Assembly: GCA_023426375.1 (NCBI GenBank)
Contig: JAFAAV010000073.1
Span: forward strand, 1 to 63,494
Source of the DNA: Actinomycetes bacterium
GTDB taxonomy: Bacteria; Actinomycetota; Actinomycetes; Actinomycetales; Micrococcaceae
Length of the DNA: 63,494 bases
Reading direction: 5' to 3'
A program made the translations under genes and the position numbers. Positions 8,808 through 17,699 of the stretch are shown here, in pieces. Each line of letters starts with the position of its first letter. Position 1 is the first letter of the stretch. The notes under the pieces are model-generated. The model worked only from the letters and a program-made list of their open reading frames with translations. It was not told where the DNA came from and ran no database searches.

Positions 8808-9548
8808 ATGGGGGATGCGCTGAAGCGTAGGAAGTTCGCGGCAAGTTTGGCCGCGCTGGCGTTGGGGCTGACGCTGGCCGGCTGCGGTGATACGAACGAC
8901 CCCGAGCCCGATGACGCGGCCACCTCTGCAGAGGGTGGCTCCTCACCTGCGTCGACTGAGACGGACGGTGGGTCGTCTGACTCGGCATCTTCGTCTCCCG
9001 ATCCTTCCGCCAGCGGTGATTGGTGGCCCGAACAGCCGGAGAAGATGGCCACGGGGCAGGAGTTCCCGGACGACTACGAGCCTGCCACCCTCGAACACCC
9101 TGCCCGCAACGTTCCGAAGCCGGTGATGCCGGAAGAAGCTAAGCAGGAGACCGAGGCGGGGGCGCAGGCGTTTTTGGACTACTACGCCTATGCAGGGTGG
9201 TATGCCTATCAAACTGGTGACACGTCATATATGAGAGACATAGTTTCACCATCCTGTGAAATTTGCATTGAAGAGATGGACCTCGTTGATGAAATATATG
9301 CAAATAGCGACTGGGCTGCAGGAAGTGACGAGCGTAACCAGATAATTCCAGGTACGTTCCCCGCAGCTACTCAAGATTTTTACACTATTCCAGTGGCAAC
9401 TCGCAATGGTGGGGCAAAGTTAGTTTCGAACAATAAGGTTGTTCGAGAGTTTCTGCCATTTGATGAAAAAGATCGATATGATGTGAATATTGATTTTGAA
9501 GAAAATAAATGGGTCTATATAACTGCCTCGCCACGGGGACAGTCGTGA
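8808..9548 (+). CDS. DUF6318-family lipoprotein
   Basis: 246-residue exported lipoprotein. A basic N-terminus, hydrophobic stretch and lipobox LAGC give the lipidated cysteine at residue 26. Next comes a Ser/Asp/Glu-rich spacer (~27-75), then a globular part with WYAYQTGDTSYMRDIVSPSC and a second nearby cysteine (CEIC), the pattern I associate with DUF6318 of Micrococcales. Function unknown. GAGGGGA precedes the ATG. From about 9190 the base composition falls sharply (22 G+C of 60 at 9241-9300), unlike the flanks, suggesting acquired DNA. Its stop overlaps the next gene (GTGA), so the two are translationally coupled. Confidence 0.75.
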   Translation: MGDALKRRKFAASLAALALGLTLAGCGDTNDPEPDDAATSAEGGSSPASTETDGGSSDSASSSPDPSASGDWWPEQPEKMATGQEFPDDYEPATLEHPARNVPKPVMPEEAKQETEAGAQAFLDYYAYAGWYAYQTGDTSYMRDIVSPSCEICIEEMDLVDEIYANSDWAAGSDERNQIIPGTFPAATQDFYTIPVATRNGGAKLVSNNKVVREFLPFDEKDRYDVNIDFEENKWVYITASPRGQS

Positions 9549-10663
9549 AGTCTAAGTTATTGGCTCTGGTGATTTCTCTAATGTTGATCGGTGGTTTTCA
9601 CCCTCCGGCATCCGCGGTAGATGGTGCGAATAACTATGCGGGGCCAGGTGGCGACATCTTCGGCGGTAGGGCGCCGAGTCAGACTGAAGAAATGACGAGC
9701 AGTGCTAAATCAAGTGGTGAAGAGATCGCCATTAAAGTCAAAATCAGTTCACCCGGTGATGATTCATTTCAGCTAAGTGTTGGTGGGAATGGTGTTACAT
9801 CTGGATCGGAGGCCGGAGGTAGCTCGAGTGTCGCCTGGAATCCAGACGAAGACCCCGCATATCAAAAAGCCTTACGTCATAAATTGATGAGTGATGATGA
9901 TTCGATCTTTTTCAACGCTAATCTAATGGATACCGCGACGAATCGAACGACTTATAGCCTGCAGGATCCTTGCGCTAGTGAAGACGGCGATGCCTTCGAT
10001 GACTGTCGGCAGGAACAAGAGTGCACGGTCGACGGTGGCGGTGAAGGCGTAAATATGGACGTTGTCGTCGGTGGTGCAGGTGAAGAAGGCCGGGCATCTC
10101 GTGGCACGCAAATGTGTGTGGCAAATGCTGATGCCGCAGAAGCTGATGACGAAGGCGTCATCCCGCTGCCCGTATTCACTCTGCAAGATTTCCAGCGATT
10201 GAACGTCGCTCCCGCTGTCTCAACTGTTGAACCAGCACCGGACACTCTCAAGAACATGAACACCAATGTCTTCGCGGTCGCTGATGCCCAAGCGTTCCAA
10301 ACCGAGTTGGGAGGCTTCCCTGTAGCAGTGCGGGCCTATCCGGTGCAGTACTCCTGGAATTACGGTGACGGAGCCAGCCTCGGCCCCACGCCCCTGACAG
10401 GTGCGCCGTTGGCTGAAGGGGATTGGGATATCCCTACGGACACTTCCCACGTCTACTCGGAAACCGGTGACTACAGCGTCACGCTGACTACCTACTTCTA
10501 CGGCGAATACAACGTGGCGGGTACAGGCTGGCAGCCGGTCGCTGGTTTCAATGAGGTGGCATCCGCTCCCGTGCCGATCAGCGTATGGAAAGCGACTGTC
10601 CGCAACGTCGCTGATGACTGCAATGAGAACCCACGCAGTTTCGGCTGCCCAGGCACGAACTGA
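9545..10663 (+). CDS. Secreted PKD-domain-like protein
   Basis: 372 residues from the GTG at 9545, which overlaps the upstream stop by four bases and follows GGGGA by about 6 bases. An in-frame ATG 36 bases earlier lies inside the lipoprotein gene. A Sec signal peptide (residues ~1-28, KLLALVISLMLIGGF) ends near PASA. A polar, acidic, poorly conserved middle with several cysteines leads to a C-terminal PKD-like beta-sandwich (YSWNYGDGASLG, then SHVYSETGDYSVTLTTYF, about residues 270-330). Such domains mediate surface protein or glycan contacts. Its partner is the lipoprotein encoded upstream; a two-component envelope function is inferred. Confidence 0.7.
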   Translation: MKSKLLALVISLMLIGGFHPPASAVDGANNYAGPGGDIFGGRAPSQTEEMTSSAKSSGEEIAIKVKISSPGDDSFQLSVGGNGVTSGSEAGGSSSVAWNPDEDPAYQKALRHKLMSDDDSIFFNANLMDTATNRTTYSLQDPCASEDGDAFDDCRQEQECTVDGGGEGVNMDVVVGGAGEEGRASRGTQMCVANADAAEADDEGVIPLPVFTLQDFQRLNVAPAVSTVEPAPDTLKNMNTNVFAVADAQAFQTELGGFPVAVRAYPVQYSWNYGDGASLGPTPLTGAPLAEGDWDIPTDTSHVYSETGDYSVTLTTYFYGEYNVAGTGWQPVAGFNEVASAPVPISVWKATVRNVADDCNENPRSFGCPGTN

Positions 10664-10722
10664 CTCATGTGGTCTCTCGGCGTGACGGGGCCTTTGCAAC
10701 GTCCATATGAGCTCGAGCGGCT

Positions 10723-10846
10723 GAAGTCTTAAGTGAGGAAACTGCAGCACCGAAGTCTCCGGTGAGGGAAGTGCGTCGAATTTGGTCGAATTCAGCACTT
10801 CCATCACATGAGACTGCGAAGCTGCAGTTTCCTCACCTCAGGTTGA
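10723..10846. repeat. Long imperfect palindrome built of tandem and inverted ~23-nt units
   Basis: Arm 10733-10774 and arm 10795-10836 are 42 bases each and match as inverted repeats at 36 of 42 positions; the outer 15 (GTGAGGAAACTGCAG) are perfect. Each arm itself holds two related units starting GAAGTCT, so the order is forward-forward-reverse-reverse. The spacer contains TCGAATT twice. It lies between the convergent PKD gene and tctA and could act as a bidirectional terminator, but there is no T-run. Confidence 0.75.
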
Positions 10847-10899
10847 GGTGTGGTGCATCTACCTCACACGGAGCGGCGCCGCACGGGGGCGGAACTCGC

Positions 10900-12405
10900 C
10901 TACGTATCCCGCCTGGTCCGGCTCGTGACCTTGCTGCGCAGCGTCAGCAGCAGGACGATGGTCAGCAAGCCATAGAGCGTCAGCACGATCGGACCCTGCA
11001 CCAGCACGGAAGCGTCACCGTTGGCGCTGATGAGCGCATCGCGCAAGCTGGTTTCAGCCAACGGACCGAGCACCATGCCGATGATGAGCGGCGCCAGTGG
11101 GTAGTCGTGCATGCGCATCAGGAAGCCCACGATGCCGACACCCAAAAGCAGGAGCAGATCGAACGTCGATCCGGACGTCGCGTAAATGCCCAGCCCACAG
11201 AACACCGTGATGCCCGCATATAGGTAGTGGCGCGGAATCAGCAGGAGCTTTGCCCACACCATGGCGAACGGCAGGTTGATAATCAGCAGCACGATCATCG
11301 CGATGAAGAAGCTCGCCAGCAGCGCCCACACCAGATCGGGTGCACGCTCGAACAGCAGTGGGCCCGGCTGCAGGCCGTACTGACGGAACGCCGCGAGCAT
11401 GATGGCCGCGGTGGCTGAGATCGGCAGGCCCAGCGCCAGCAGGGCGCCCATGGCCATACCGGTTGTCGAGTTACCGGCGGCCTCGGGTGCGGCCAAGCCG
11501 CGGATGGCGCCCTTGCCGAATTGCGGGTCATGACGACGTCGATCCAGCTTGCGTTCCGCTCCATAGGCCAAGAACGTGGGGATCTCGGAACCGCCAGCGG
11601 GGATCACACCGAAGGGAAGGCCAATGGCCGTGCCACGGGCCCACGCCGGGGCGGCCTCGCGAAGCTCTTTGCGGCTCAACCACGGGCGACCCTTCGAGCG
11701 GATCATCTGACCTTCACGCTGGAAGCGGGCGATCGTCGCGAAGTAAATGACCTCGCCCAGAGCCAGCACCGCCACGGTGACGGTGACCAGCGAGATGCCG
11801 TCGAAGAGGAACGGTGAGTCCATGGTGAAACGAGGGATGCCCGTGACGCCGTCGATACCCACCACCGCGATACCCAAACCGAAAGCCAGTGACAACAGGC
11901 CCTTAACCGCAGAGTCCGTCACCACGGATGACGTGGCCATGAACGCGAACAGTGCCAACGCGAAGAACTCCGCCGGCCCGAATTGCGTGGAGAATTCCGC
12001 GAGGAACGGCGCCAGGAACACGACTACACCGGACGCGATGAAACCACCCACGAAGGCACCGATGGCCGCGGTGGCCAGTGCCTGCGGAGCGCGCCCGTCC
12101 AGGGCCATCTTGTGACCCTCGAACGTTGAGGCAATGGCAGACGCCTGCCCCGGTGTGTTCATGAGGATGCCCATGGTGGAGTCGCCGAACAGGCCACCGA
12201 AGTACACGCCGGAGAACATGATGAACGCCGCGGTGGGCTCCAGGGCGAAGGTCACGGGCAAGAGCAGAGCCACGGCCATGGAGGAACCCAGGCCGGGCAT
12301 GACGCCCACTGCGGTACCCAGGAAACAACCCAGCACCACCCAGAACAGGTTCTGCCAGGTGAGGGCTCCTGCGAAGCCCTCCATGAGTAAGGACAGAGTC
12401 TCCAT
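10900..12405 (-). CDS. tctA: Tripartite tricarboxylate transporter, large permease TctA
   Basis: 501-residue, about 12-helix permease of the TTT family, which takes up citrate-like carboxylates using a periplasmic binding protein and ion coupling. The family signature is visible twice: GVMPGLGSSMAVALLLPVTF (residues ~34-53) and GVIPAGGSEIPTFLAYG (~260-276), the two PGxG-type substrate loops. Its ATG immediately follows the TAA of tctB with no gap, so it is the last gene of a tctC-tctB-tctA operon. The substrate (citrate, tartrate, terephthalate or other) is not determined. Confidence 0.95.
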   Translation of the reverse strand: METLSLLMEGFAGALTWQNLFWVVLGCFLGTAVGVMPGLGSSMAVALLLPVTFALEPTAAFIMFSGVYFGGLFGDSTMGILMNTPGQASAIASTFEGHKMALDGRAPQALATAAIGAFVGGFIASGVVVFLAPFLAEFSTQFGPAEFFALALFAFMATSSVVTDSAVKGLLSLAFGLGIAVVGIDGVTGIPRFTMDSPFLFDGISLVTVTVAVLALGEVIYFATIARFQREGQMIRSKGRPWLSRKELREAAPAWARGTAIGLPFGVIPAGGSEIPTFLAYGAERKLDRRRHDPQFGKGAIRGLAAPEAAGNSTTGMAMGALLALGLPISATAAIMLAAFRQYGLQPGPLLFERAPDLVWALLASFFIAMIVLLIINLPFAMVWAKLLLIPRHYLYAGITVFCGLGIYATSGSTFDLLLLLGVGIVGFLMRMHDYPLAPLIIGMVLGPLAETSLRDALISANGDASVLVQGPIVLTLYGLLTIVLLLTLRSKVTSRTRRDT

Positions 12406-12972
12406 TTAGAAGCCACCCCCAAGAAGTCCGGAGGGCAGCGAGAGCCCCAGGGCCATGTCGAACGCGATGTACGCAACGGAGCTCACCGTCAGTCCGACGA
12501 TCAATGAGAACAGGGGTCGTTTCGACCCGAATCCACGCGCCACGCACCAGAACAACAGTGCCGCGCCAAGGATCCACCCCAGGAATTCCAGGAGCAGGGC
12601 GAAGGCCAAGAACCCGCCGATCACCCAGACGAGCGAACGCCACGAGAAGGTGGCGGGAGCGGCGTCGTCAGTGGTACCCAGCGAACCGCTGGACCAGTGA
12701 CGGAAAATGTTGATGACTTCCACGACCACCAGGACGTAAATGACGCCGGTGATGATGGCGGGGAAGAAGCGCGGGCCGGGGAAGTCCACGGAATCCGGGA
12801 CCTCCATCATCAGCATGCCCACCAGGAGATAGGTGGCGAACGCGGCGAGCACCAGCGGCATGGTGAGTGCTTGAAGCAGGGAGCCGGCGGAGCGTGAACT
12901 CCGGTCGGCGGGGCGCTCGGAGTCTGCCCGGGGCGCGGGCGCCGAGGATTCGGAAACCGATGCGTGGCTCAT
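12406..12972 (-). CDS. tctB: Tripartite tricarboxylate transporter, small permease TctB
   Basis: 188 residues from the ATG at 12972, which overlaps the tctC stop (ATGA). A longer frame upstream lies inside tctC and is ignored. The first ~38 residues are polar (Ser/Ala/Arg), then four membrane helices follow; SVDFPGPRFFPAIITGVIYV matches the TctB family pattern around helix 1-2. TctB is the poorly conserved small membrane subunit of the TctA complex. Position between tctC and tctA supports the call more than sequence does. Confidence 0.9.
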   Translation of the reverse strand: MSHASVSESSAPAPRADSERPADRSSRSAGSLLQALTMPLVLAAFATYLLVGMLMMEVPDSVDFPGPRFFPAIITGVIYVLVVVEVINIFRHWSSGSLGTTDDAAPATFSWRSLVWVIGGFLAFALLLEFLGWILGAALLFWCVARGFGSKRPLFSLIVGLTVSSVAYIAFDMALGLSLPSGLLGGGF

Positions 12973-13970
12973 ACTCCCAACTCCTTGTACAACGCGGTGA
13001 TCCGCTCGGTCTCGTCCTTGATGAACTGCGTGAGCTCGTCGCCGGTGATCACGTTCTCGTTCCAGTTGTAGCGCTCGATGGCTTCGCGCCATTCGGGAGT
13101 TTCGATCGTCTCCAGCACGATGTTCTCCAGCTCTTGTTTCTCGTCATCGGTGATGCCGCCGGGGGCCATCAGGATGCGCCAGTTGGCCAGAGTCACGTCA
13201 TAGCCCTGCTCCACGGTGGTCGGGATGTCGCTGCCCTCCAGGGGCTCCTCGGCCACGAGCGCGAGGGCGCGGAGCCGACCGGACTCGATCTGGTCGATGG
13301 AATCCGGGTATCCGCTGGCCGCCGCGGCAACGGTGCCGTTGAGCAGCGCCTGCGTGGACTCGCCACCACCGTCCGAGGACACGTAAATCATGTCCGCCGG
13401 TTTAATACCGCCGGCAATGGCCATTTCGGTGACCACGAGCTGGTCGAAGGAGCCACCGCCGGTCCATGGGACATCGCCGGGCTTCTGCGCCCAGGCCTTC
13501 ATGAGGTCGTCCAGGGTTTTGTACGGGGAGTCGGCCGGGACCACGATCACGTCGTACTCCTCGACCGTCACGGCCAGGGGGTTGACGTCCTCGTACTTGG
13601 TGGCGGAATCGTACTGAATGGTCGCGGCGAGCTGACCGGTGCCACCGACCATCAGGTTGTTCGCATCGCCATCCAGAACGGACAGATTACCCAGCGCGAT
13701 GGTTCCGCCGGCGCCCGGCATGTTGACCACCTGGGTGTTGTTGATAATGCTGTTCGCTCGCTGCGCCTGCTGCATTTCGCGAGCCACGGTGTCCCAACCA
13801 CCACCGGCCGCCGCGGGGGCGATGATGGTCATACTCGAGCGAAGGTCGTTGCCTCCGGATGCTGACGAGATGGATCCGGTCACGGCGGTCCCAATAGCAC
13901 CAGCCGCGATCAGCCCTCCGATCCCGTACGTGATGAATTGCCGACGATTCGGCGGACGCTTCTCGACCAA
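12969..13970 (-). CDS. tctC: Tripartite tricarboxylate transporter, substrate-binding protein TctC
   Basis: 333-residue extracytoplasmic solute receptor that captures the carboxylate for TctAB. I place the start at TTG 13970 because AGGAGA lies 6 bases upstream; GTG 14051 and ATG 14003 are in frame but lack a binding site. This start puts NRRQFITYGIGG at the extreme N-terminus, a twin-arginine-like signal, followed by a hydrophobic segment and no lipobox, so Tat export is likely. Family patterns include IIAPAAAGGGWDTVAREMQ and VVNMPGAGGTIAL. First gene of the operon; the ~195-base gap to the stress gene should hold the promoter. Confidence 0.9.
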   Translation of the reverse strand: MVEKRPPNRRQFITYGIGGLIAAGAIGTAVTGSISSASGGNDLRSSMTIIAPAAAGGGWDTVAREMQQAQRANSIINNTQVVNMPGAGGTIALGNLSVLDGDANNLMVGGTGQLAATIQYDSATKYEDVNPLAVTVEEYDVIVVPADSPYKTLDDLMKAWAQKPGDVPWTGGGSFDQLVVTEMAIAGGIKPADMIYVSSDGGGESTQALLNGTVAAAASGYPDSIDQIESGRLRALALVAEEPLEGSDIPTTVEQGYDVTLANWRILMAPGGITDDEKQELENIVLETIETPEWREAIERYNWNENVITGDELTQFIKDETERITALYKELGV

Positions 13971-14166
13971 ACTGGTCTCCTGAATCAAGTGCGCTGATGG
14001 CATGCGGACCGGCCACCCGAGAGCGGCCTGGGATTGTGACCTAGAATACACATAAGCTCATTTGAGAAAGTAATAATTCTCAGGTGTGGCGAACGCTTTC
14101 GGTAACACGACGTCATGGCGTCGAGTGCACCACTCAGGTTCGTAGATCGAGGAGTAGTTTCCAGTC

Positions 14167-14517
14167 ATGACCATCATCCTTGCCAGCGCAGACACCCCCG
14201 CCGGGCACGCCGCCCGAGACTTCGCGATCGAAGAAGCCCGACGCCGCGACGCCGACCTCATCGTGTTTCCCGTGGACGGTTCCACCCCGGACATCTCCGG
14301 TTTGGGCTATGACCGCGTCACTCTGGAAAACGCCGACGGTCGCAGCAAGGACGCCGTGGGAGACCTCATCGACGCCACCAATCGCCCGGAAGTTGAAGCC
14401 GTGGTCGTGGGCGTGAAGCGCCGCAGCCCCGCAGGCAAAATCTTCCTGGGCTCGTCCGCCCAGCAGATCATCCTGGAGGCCGCCGTTCCGGTGATCTCCG
14501 TCAAACCCGCCACCTGA
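14167..14517 (+). CDS. Universal stress protein, single short domain
   Basis: 116-residue UspA-fold protein. It begins MTIILASADTPAGHAARDFA and ends with a GKIFLGSSAQQIILEAAVPV segment, which is the Usp nucleotide-loop pattern G-x-x-x-G-S-x-x-x-x-I. The usual N-terminal Asp and GxxxxG loop are degenerate, so ATP binding is uncertain. TAGTTT (14155-14160) lies six bases before the ATG, so a leaderless mRNA is likely. It is divergent from tctC. Confidence 0.85.
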   Translation: MTIILASADTPAGHAARDFAIEEARRRDADLIVFPVDGSTPDISGLGYDRVTLENADGRSKDAVGDLIDATNRPEVEAVVVGVKRRSPAGKIFLGSSAQQIILEAAVPVISVKPAT

Positions 14518-14530
14518 TCGGAGTAGGCCA

Positions 14531-15088
14531 TTGCCACACTGGATCCACATGGGCGGTTCGCAGTGGGCCATGTGGGGTGACCTGGGCCTGGAGAGCGAAA
14601 CACCTGAACCTCCGCGCGTTGAAGTTGATGACGCGGTGGTGGCTCCTTATGCCTTTCTGCGGGAGCTTCACTACAAGGTTGCCGACGGCGCCAACACCGT
14701 TTCGGTCGACTTTTCGGGTGATGAGCCTCGCACCGAAGAAGGGCGCATCCCCGACGGGCTCAGGGCCAATTGGGCCGGCTTCTTGAAGGAACTCGGGATG
14801 GGGAGAACCCTCTGGGAGGATCTGCACCCAACCCTCGTCGTCCAATGGATTCGTCTGGAGGGCCGGTACGCGATCTTCCAGCTCGTCGAGGGTGACGAAT
14901 CCCAGGTCTACCGCTGTGACCTCGCCCTAGACCTTCCGCAGGAGGATGAGGGAATTCTTGAGGATCTCCAACAGGCGAGGACATATTGGTGGTACGACTT
15001 TTTCCCCGGCGGATCAATCAGCGGTATCCGTACAACGTTCCCTCTTCAAGAACCTCACATGGATGAGCTGACCATCTACACCCCGTAG
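14531..15088 (+). CDS. Conserved-looking hypothetical protein
   Basis: 185 residues from TTG 14531, supported by GGAG seven bases upstream; ATG 14549 is the alternative. It starts 13 bases after the Usp stop, so it is probably in the same transcript. The protein is acidic and soluble, with no signal peptide or membrane helix; it has aromatic motifs (WIHMGGSQWAMWGDL, ARTYWWYDFFPGG). I do not recognise a family. Codon use is slightly less GC-rich than the neighbours. Confidence 0.6.
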   Translation: MPHWIHMGGSQWAMWGDLGLESETPEPPRVEVDDAVVAPYAFLRELHYKVADGANTVSVDFSGDEPRTEEGRIPDGLRANWAGFLKELGMGRTLWEDLHPTLVVQWIRLEGRYAIFQLVEGDESQVYRCDLALDLPQEDEGILEDLQQARTYWWYDFFPGGSISGIRTTFPLQEPHMDELTIYTP

Positions 15089-15126
15089 GCAACCCCCGGG
15101 CTCCCTACCCTGGCTACCCTGGACTG

Positions 15127-16527
15127 GTGCAGTCCGAACCCGAATCCCCAGCCACAGAACCCGCAAAAGCCAAAGAAGCGACAGCTCCCCGCGACACCCG
15201 CTCCCTCAACCGTCAGATCCTCGCGCTCGCGGTTCCCGCGTTCGGTGCGTTGATTGCGGAGCCGCTGTTCCTGCTGGCGGATTCGGCGATCATCGGGCAC
15301 CTGGGAACTGCGCAGCTCGCCGGCGTGGGGATCTCCGCGACTGTGGTGCAGACCGTGGTCGGGCTGATGGTCTTCCTGGCCTACTCGACCACTCCTGCCG
15401 TCGCCCGGCACTTGGGTGGCGGCCGACTCAAACAGGCCCTCGAAGTTGGCCGAGACGGTCTGTGGACCGCAGCTGGTCTTGGCGTAGTTCTCGCCACCGC
15501 AGGCATCCTCGCCGGCAGGCCCCTGCTACAAGCGCTCGGTGCGCGGGGCGAGGTACTGGAGCACGCGACGTCGTACTTCGTGTGGTCCATGCCGGGACTG
15601 CTGGCCATGCTTGTGGTGCTGGCCACGATGGGTGTGCTGCGCGGTCTGCAGGATACGAAAACCCCGCTGATTATCGCGGGAATCGGCGCGGCGGTGAATG
15701 CCGGACTGAACTTCCTGCTCGTCTACGGCGCGGACCTGGGCGTGGCCGGTGCGGCGATGGGCACGAGCATCACTCAGTGGGGCATGGCGATTGCCTATTT
15801 GGTGCTGCTGGGCAAACAGTTCCGCAGAGAGAACGTGCGGCTGACCACCGGCTGGCGCGGGGTGCGGGGTCACCTCACGGTCGGCTCTTGGCTCATGCTC
15901 CGCACACTGTCGCTGCGCGCCGCGATCCTCGCGACGGTCGTGGTTGCAACCGCCCAGGGCGCGGAAAATCTGGCGGCGTACCAACTGACCATGACGGTCT
16001 TCAACTTCCTGGCCTTCGCCCTCGACGCGCTCGCGATCGCCGCCCAGGCCCTGCTCGGCAAGGAGCTGGGCGCCCGTGACCTGGACCAACAGGTAGAGCG
16101 CGACGGCGTGCGTCACCTCATGCACCGCCTCATCCGCTGGGGGCTGGGATTCGGTGTGGTCACGGGCTTGATCGTGGGCTTTGTGGGCCCGCATCTGGGG
16201 TTCCTGTTCACGCAGTCGGAGGGCGTGCAGTACCTGTTTGGCATCGCGCTGATCGTGGTCGCGGTGGGCCAGCCTCTCGCGGCCTACGTGTTCGTGCTCG
16301 ACGGCGTGCTGATCGGCGCCGGGGACGCCCGCTACTTGGCGCTCGCGGGCCTCATCAACATCGTGGTCTACGCGCCGCTGCTCTGGGCCGTTATGCACTT
16401 CGCGGGCGGGGGCACGTCGGGAATGGCCTGGCTGTGGATTGCGTACGCGGGCGGGTACATCGGCGCGCGGGCGCTCACACTGGGCTGGAGGATTCGCAGC
16501 GACCGGTGGATGTACGCCATGGCCTGA
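15127..16527 (+). CDS. MATE-family efflux transporter (DinF-like)
   Basis: 466-residue, 12-helix multidrug/toxin extruder. After a polar N-terminal ~35 residues it has ILALAVPAFGALIAEPLFLL and DSAIIGHLGTAQLAGVGIS, the hallmark MATE helix 1-2 region (x-x-D-x-x-x-x-G-H), and GLQDTKTPLIIAGIGAAVN mid-protein. DinF-like members use Na+ or H+ antiport to export cationic compounds. The GTG start follows TACCCT (15115-15120) by six bases: probably leaderless. Monocistronic. Confidence 0.9.
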   Translation: MQSEPESPATEPAKAKEATAPRDTRSLNRQILALAVPAFGALIAEPLFLLADSAIIGHLGTAQLAGVGISATVVQTVVGLMVFLAYSTTPAVARHLGGGRLKQALEVGRDGLWTAAGLGVVLATAGILAGRPLLQALGARGEVLEHATSYFVWSMPGLLAMLVVLATMGVLRGLQDTKTPLIIAGIGAAVNAGLNFLLVYGADLGVAGAAMGTSITQWGMAIAYLVLLGKQFRRENVRLTTGWRGVRGHLTVGSWLMLRTLSLRAAILATVVVATAQGAENLAAYQLTMTVFNFLAFALDALAIAAQALLGKELGARDLDQQVERDGVRHLMHRLIRWGLGFGVVTGLIVGFVGPHLGFLFTQSEGVQYLFGIALIVVAVGQPLAAYVFVLDGVLIGAGDARYLALAGLINIVVYAPLLWAVMHFAGGGTSGMAWLWIAYAGGYIGARALTLGWRIRSDRWMYAMA

Positions 16528-16656
16528 CCACATTCCGGTTTCGATCGACGACGACGCCGCTCGCCTCCTTCCCGGGGGTGCCAGCCGGGCGATTCGGCGG
16601 GCAAAACGAGTGGCGCACGTCTCTATTTATGCGGGTGAATCGACTATCCTTGAAGC

Positions 16657-17652
16657 ATGAACAAAGACGTTCCCAACACCAAGTCCGCATCCGTCAACGG
16701 CCCCGTCTTGGTGGGTATTGACGGTTCCGAAATCGCATTGCGTGCTCTGGACCGCGCCATCGAGGAAGCGCGTGTTCGTAACGTGGGCGTGCGCCTCATG
16801 GGCGCTTTCCCCGTGGTCGGTGTCGGAGATCCCGGCCTGGAGCGCCGCTTCCGCGAGGCAGTGACCACCGAGAATGACCAGAACCTCAAGGCCGCTCAGG
16901 ACCGTGTGGCAGACGCCGGAGTCACGGTGGATACCGTCAGCGGTGAAGGTGACGCTGCCAAGGCCATCATTGAGGCCGCCAAGGATTGCAGTCTGGTGGT
17001 CATGGGTAAGCGCGGTAAGGGTGGCGCGTTGCGCGGTCGCCTGGGTTCGGTGTCCGCAGCGGTTGCGGCTCACAGCCCCGTGCCCGTGATCGTGGTTCCC
17101 CCGCGTGAAGAGGACGACAACTCTGACGTCGAGTCGGCCCGCGAATCCGCTCACCACAAGGACGTTCACGTCTCCGACGAGGAGTCCCAGGGCGGCACCC
17201 GCACCCCGGCCTCCGAAATGGACTTCACGGGATCCGTGGTGGTCGGCGTGGACGCTGCTGGCGAGAAGAACCCCGCCGTCGCACAGGCCATTGAGTACGC
17301 CAAGGCCCACGGCTCCACGCTGAGCCTGGTCTCCGTGAACGGTGCTCTGTCCGGCACTCCGGACTGGTTCCAGGATCAGTACAACCAGACCTACTACTTC
17401 GATGAGTCCGTGCGGAAGCTCAACCAGATCGCCAAGGACCTCCAGGAGCAGAACTCGGATCTGAAGGTTACCCGTCACGCGTTCCTGGGTCGCCCGGGTC
17501 GTGTGCTGGTGCAAGCAACCCGCACCGCAGACATGGTGGTGGTCGGCTCGCGCGGCATCGGTGGCTTCACCGGCCTGCTGCTCGGCTCCGTCTCCCAGTC
17601 GGTGCTCGGTGCGGCTGCCGGACCCGTCATGGTGGTTCCCAGCGGCAAGTGA
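16657..17652 (+). CDS. Universal stress protein, tandem two-domain
   Basis: 331 residues with two Usp domains. Domain 1 (~12-150) shows VLVGIDGSEIALRALDRAIEE and VVMGKRGKGGALRGRLGSVS; domain 2 (~190-330) shows VVGVDAAGEKNPAVAQAIEY and VVVGSRGIGGFTGLLLGSVS. Both carry the ATP-binding G-x2-G-x9-G-S/T type loop. Such tandem proteins are common in actinobacteria and linked to dormancy and low oxygen. TATCCT (16645-16650) lies six bases before the ATG, so leaderless. The linker (~151-190) is charged. The next gene is a paralogue in the same direction. Confidence 0.92.
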   Translation: MNKDVPNTKSASVNGPVLVGIDGSEIALRALDRAIEEARVRNVGVRLMGAFPVVGVGDPGLERRFREAVTTENDQNLKAAQDRVADAGVTVDTVSGEGDAAKAIIEAAKDCSLVVMGKRGKGGALRGRLGSVSAAVAAHSPVPVIVVPPREEDDNSDVESARESAHHKDVHVSDEESQGGTRTPASEMDFTGSVVVGVDAAGEKNPAVAQAIEYAKAHGSTLSLVSVNGALSGTPDWFQDQYNQTYYFDESVRKLNQIAKDLQEQNSDLKVTRHAFLGRPGRVLVQATRTADMVVVGSRGIGGFTGLLLGSVSQSVLGAAAGPVMVVPSGK

Positions 17653-17699
17653 GCCCCAACAGCATCCATTCACTACACACAGAAACAGGTGCGAAACAG

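Noticed and set aside
14531..15088. Reading the hypothetical gene as part of the universal stress protein by frameshift
   Set aside because: The stress protein ends at its normal C-terminal motif and the next gene has its own binding site.
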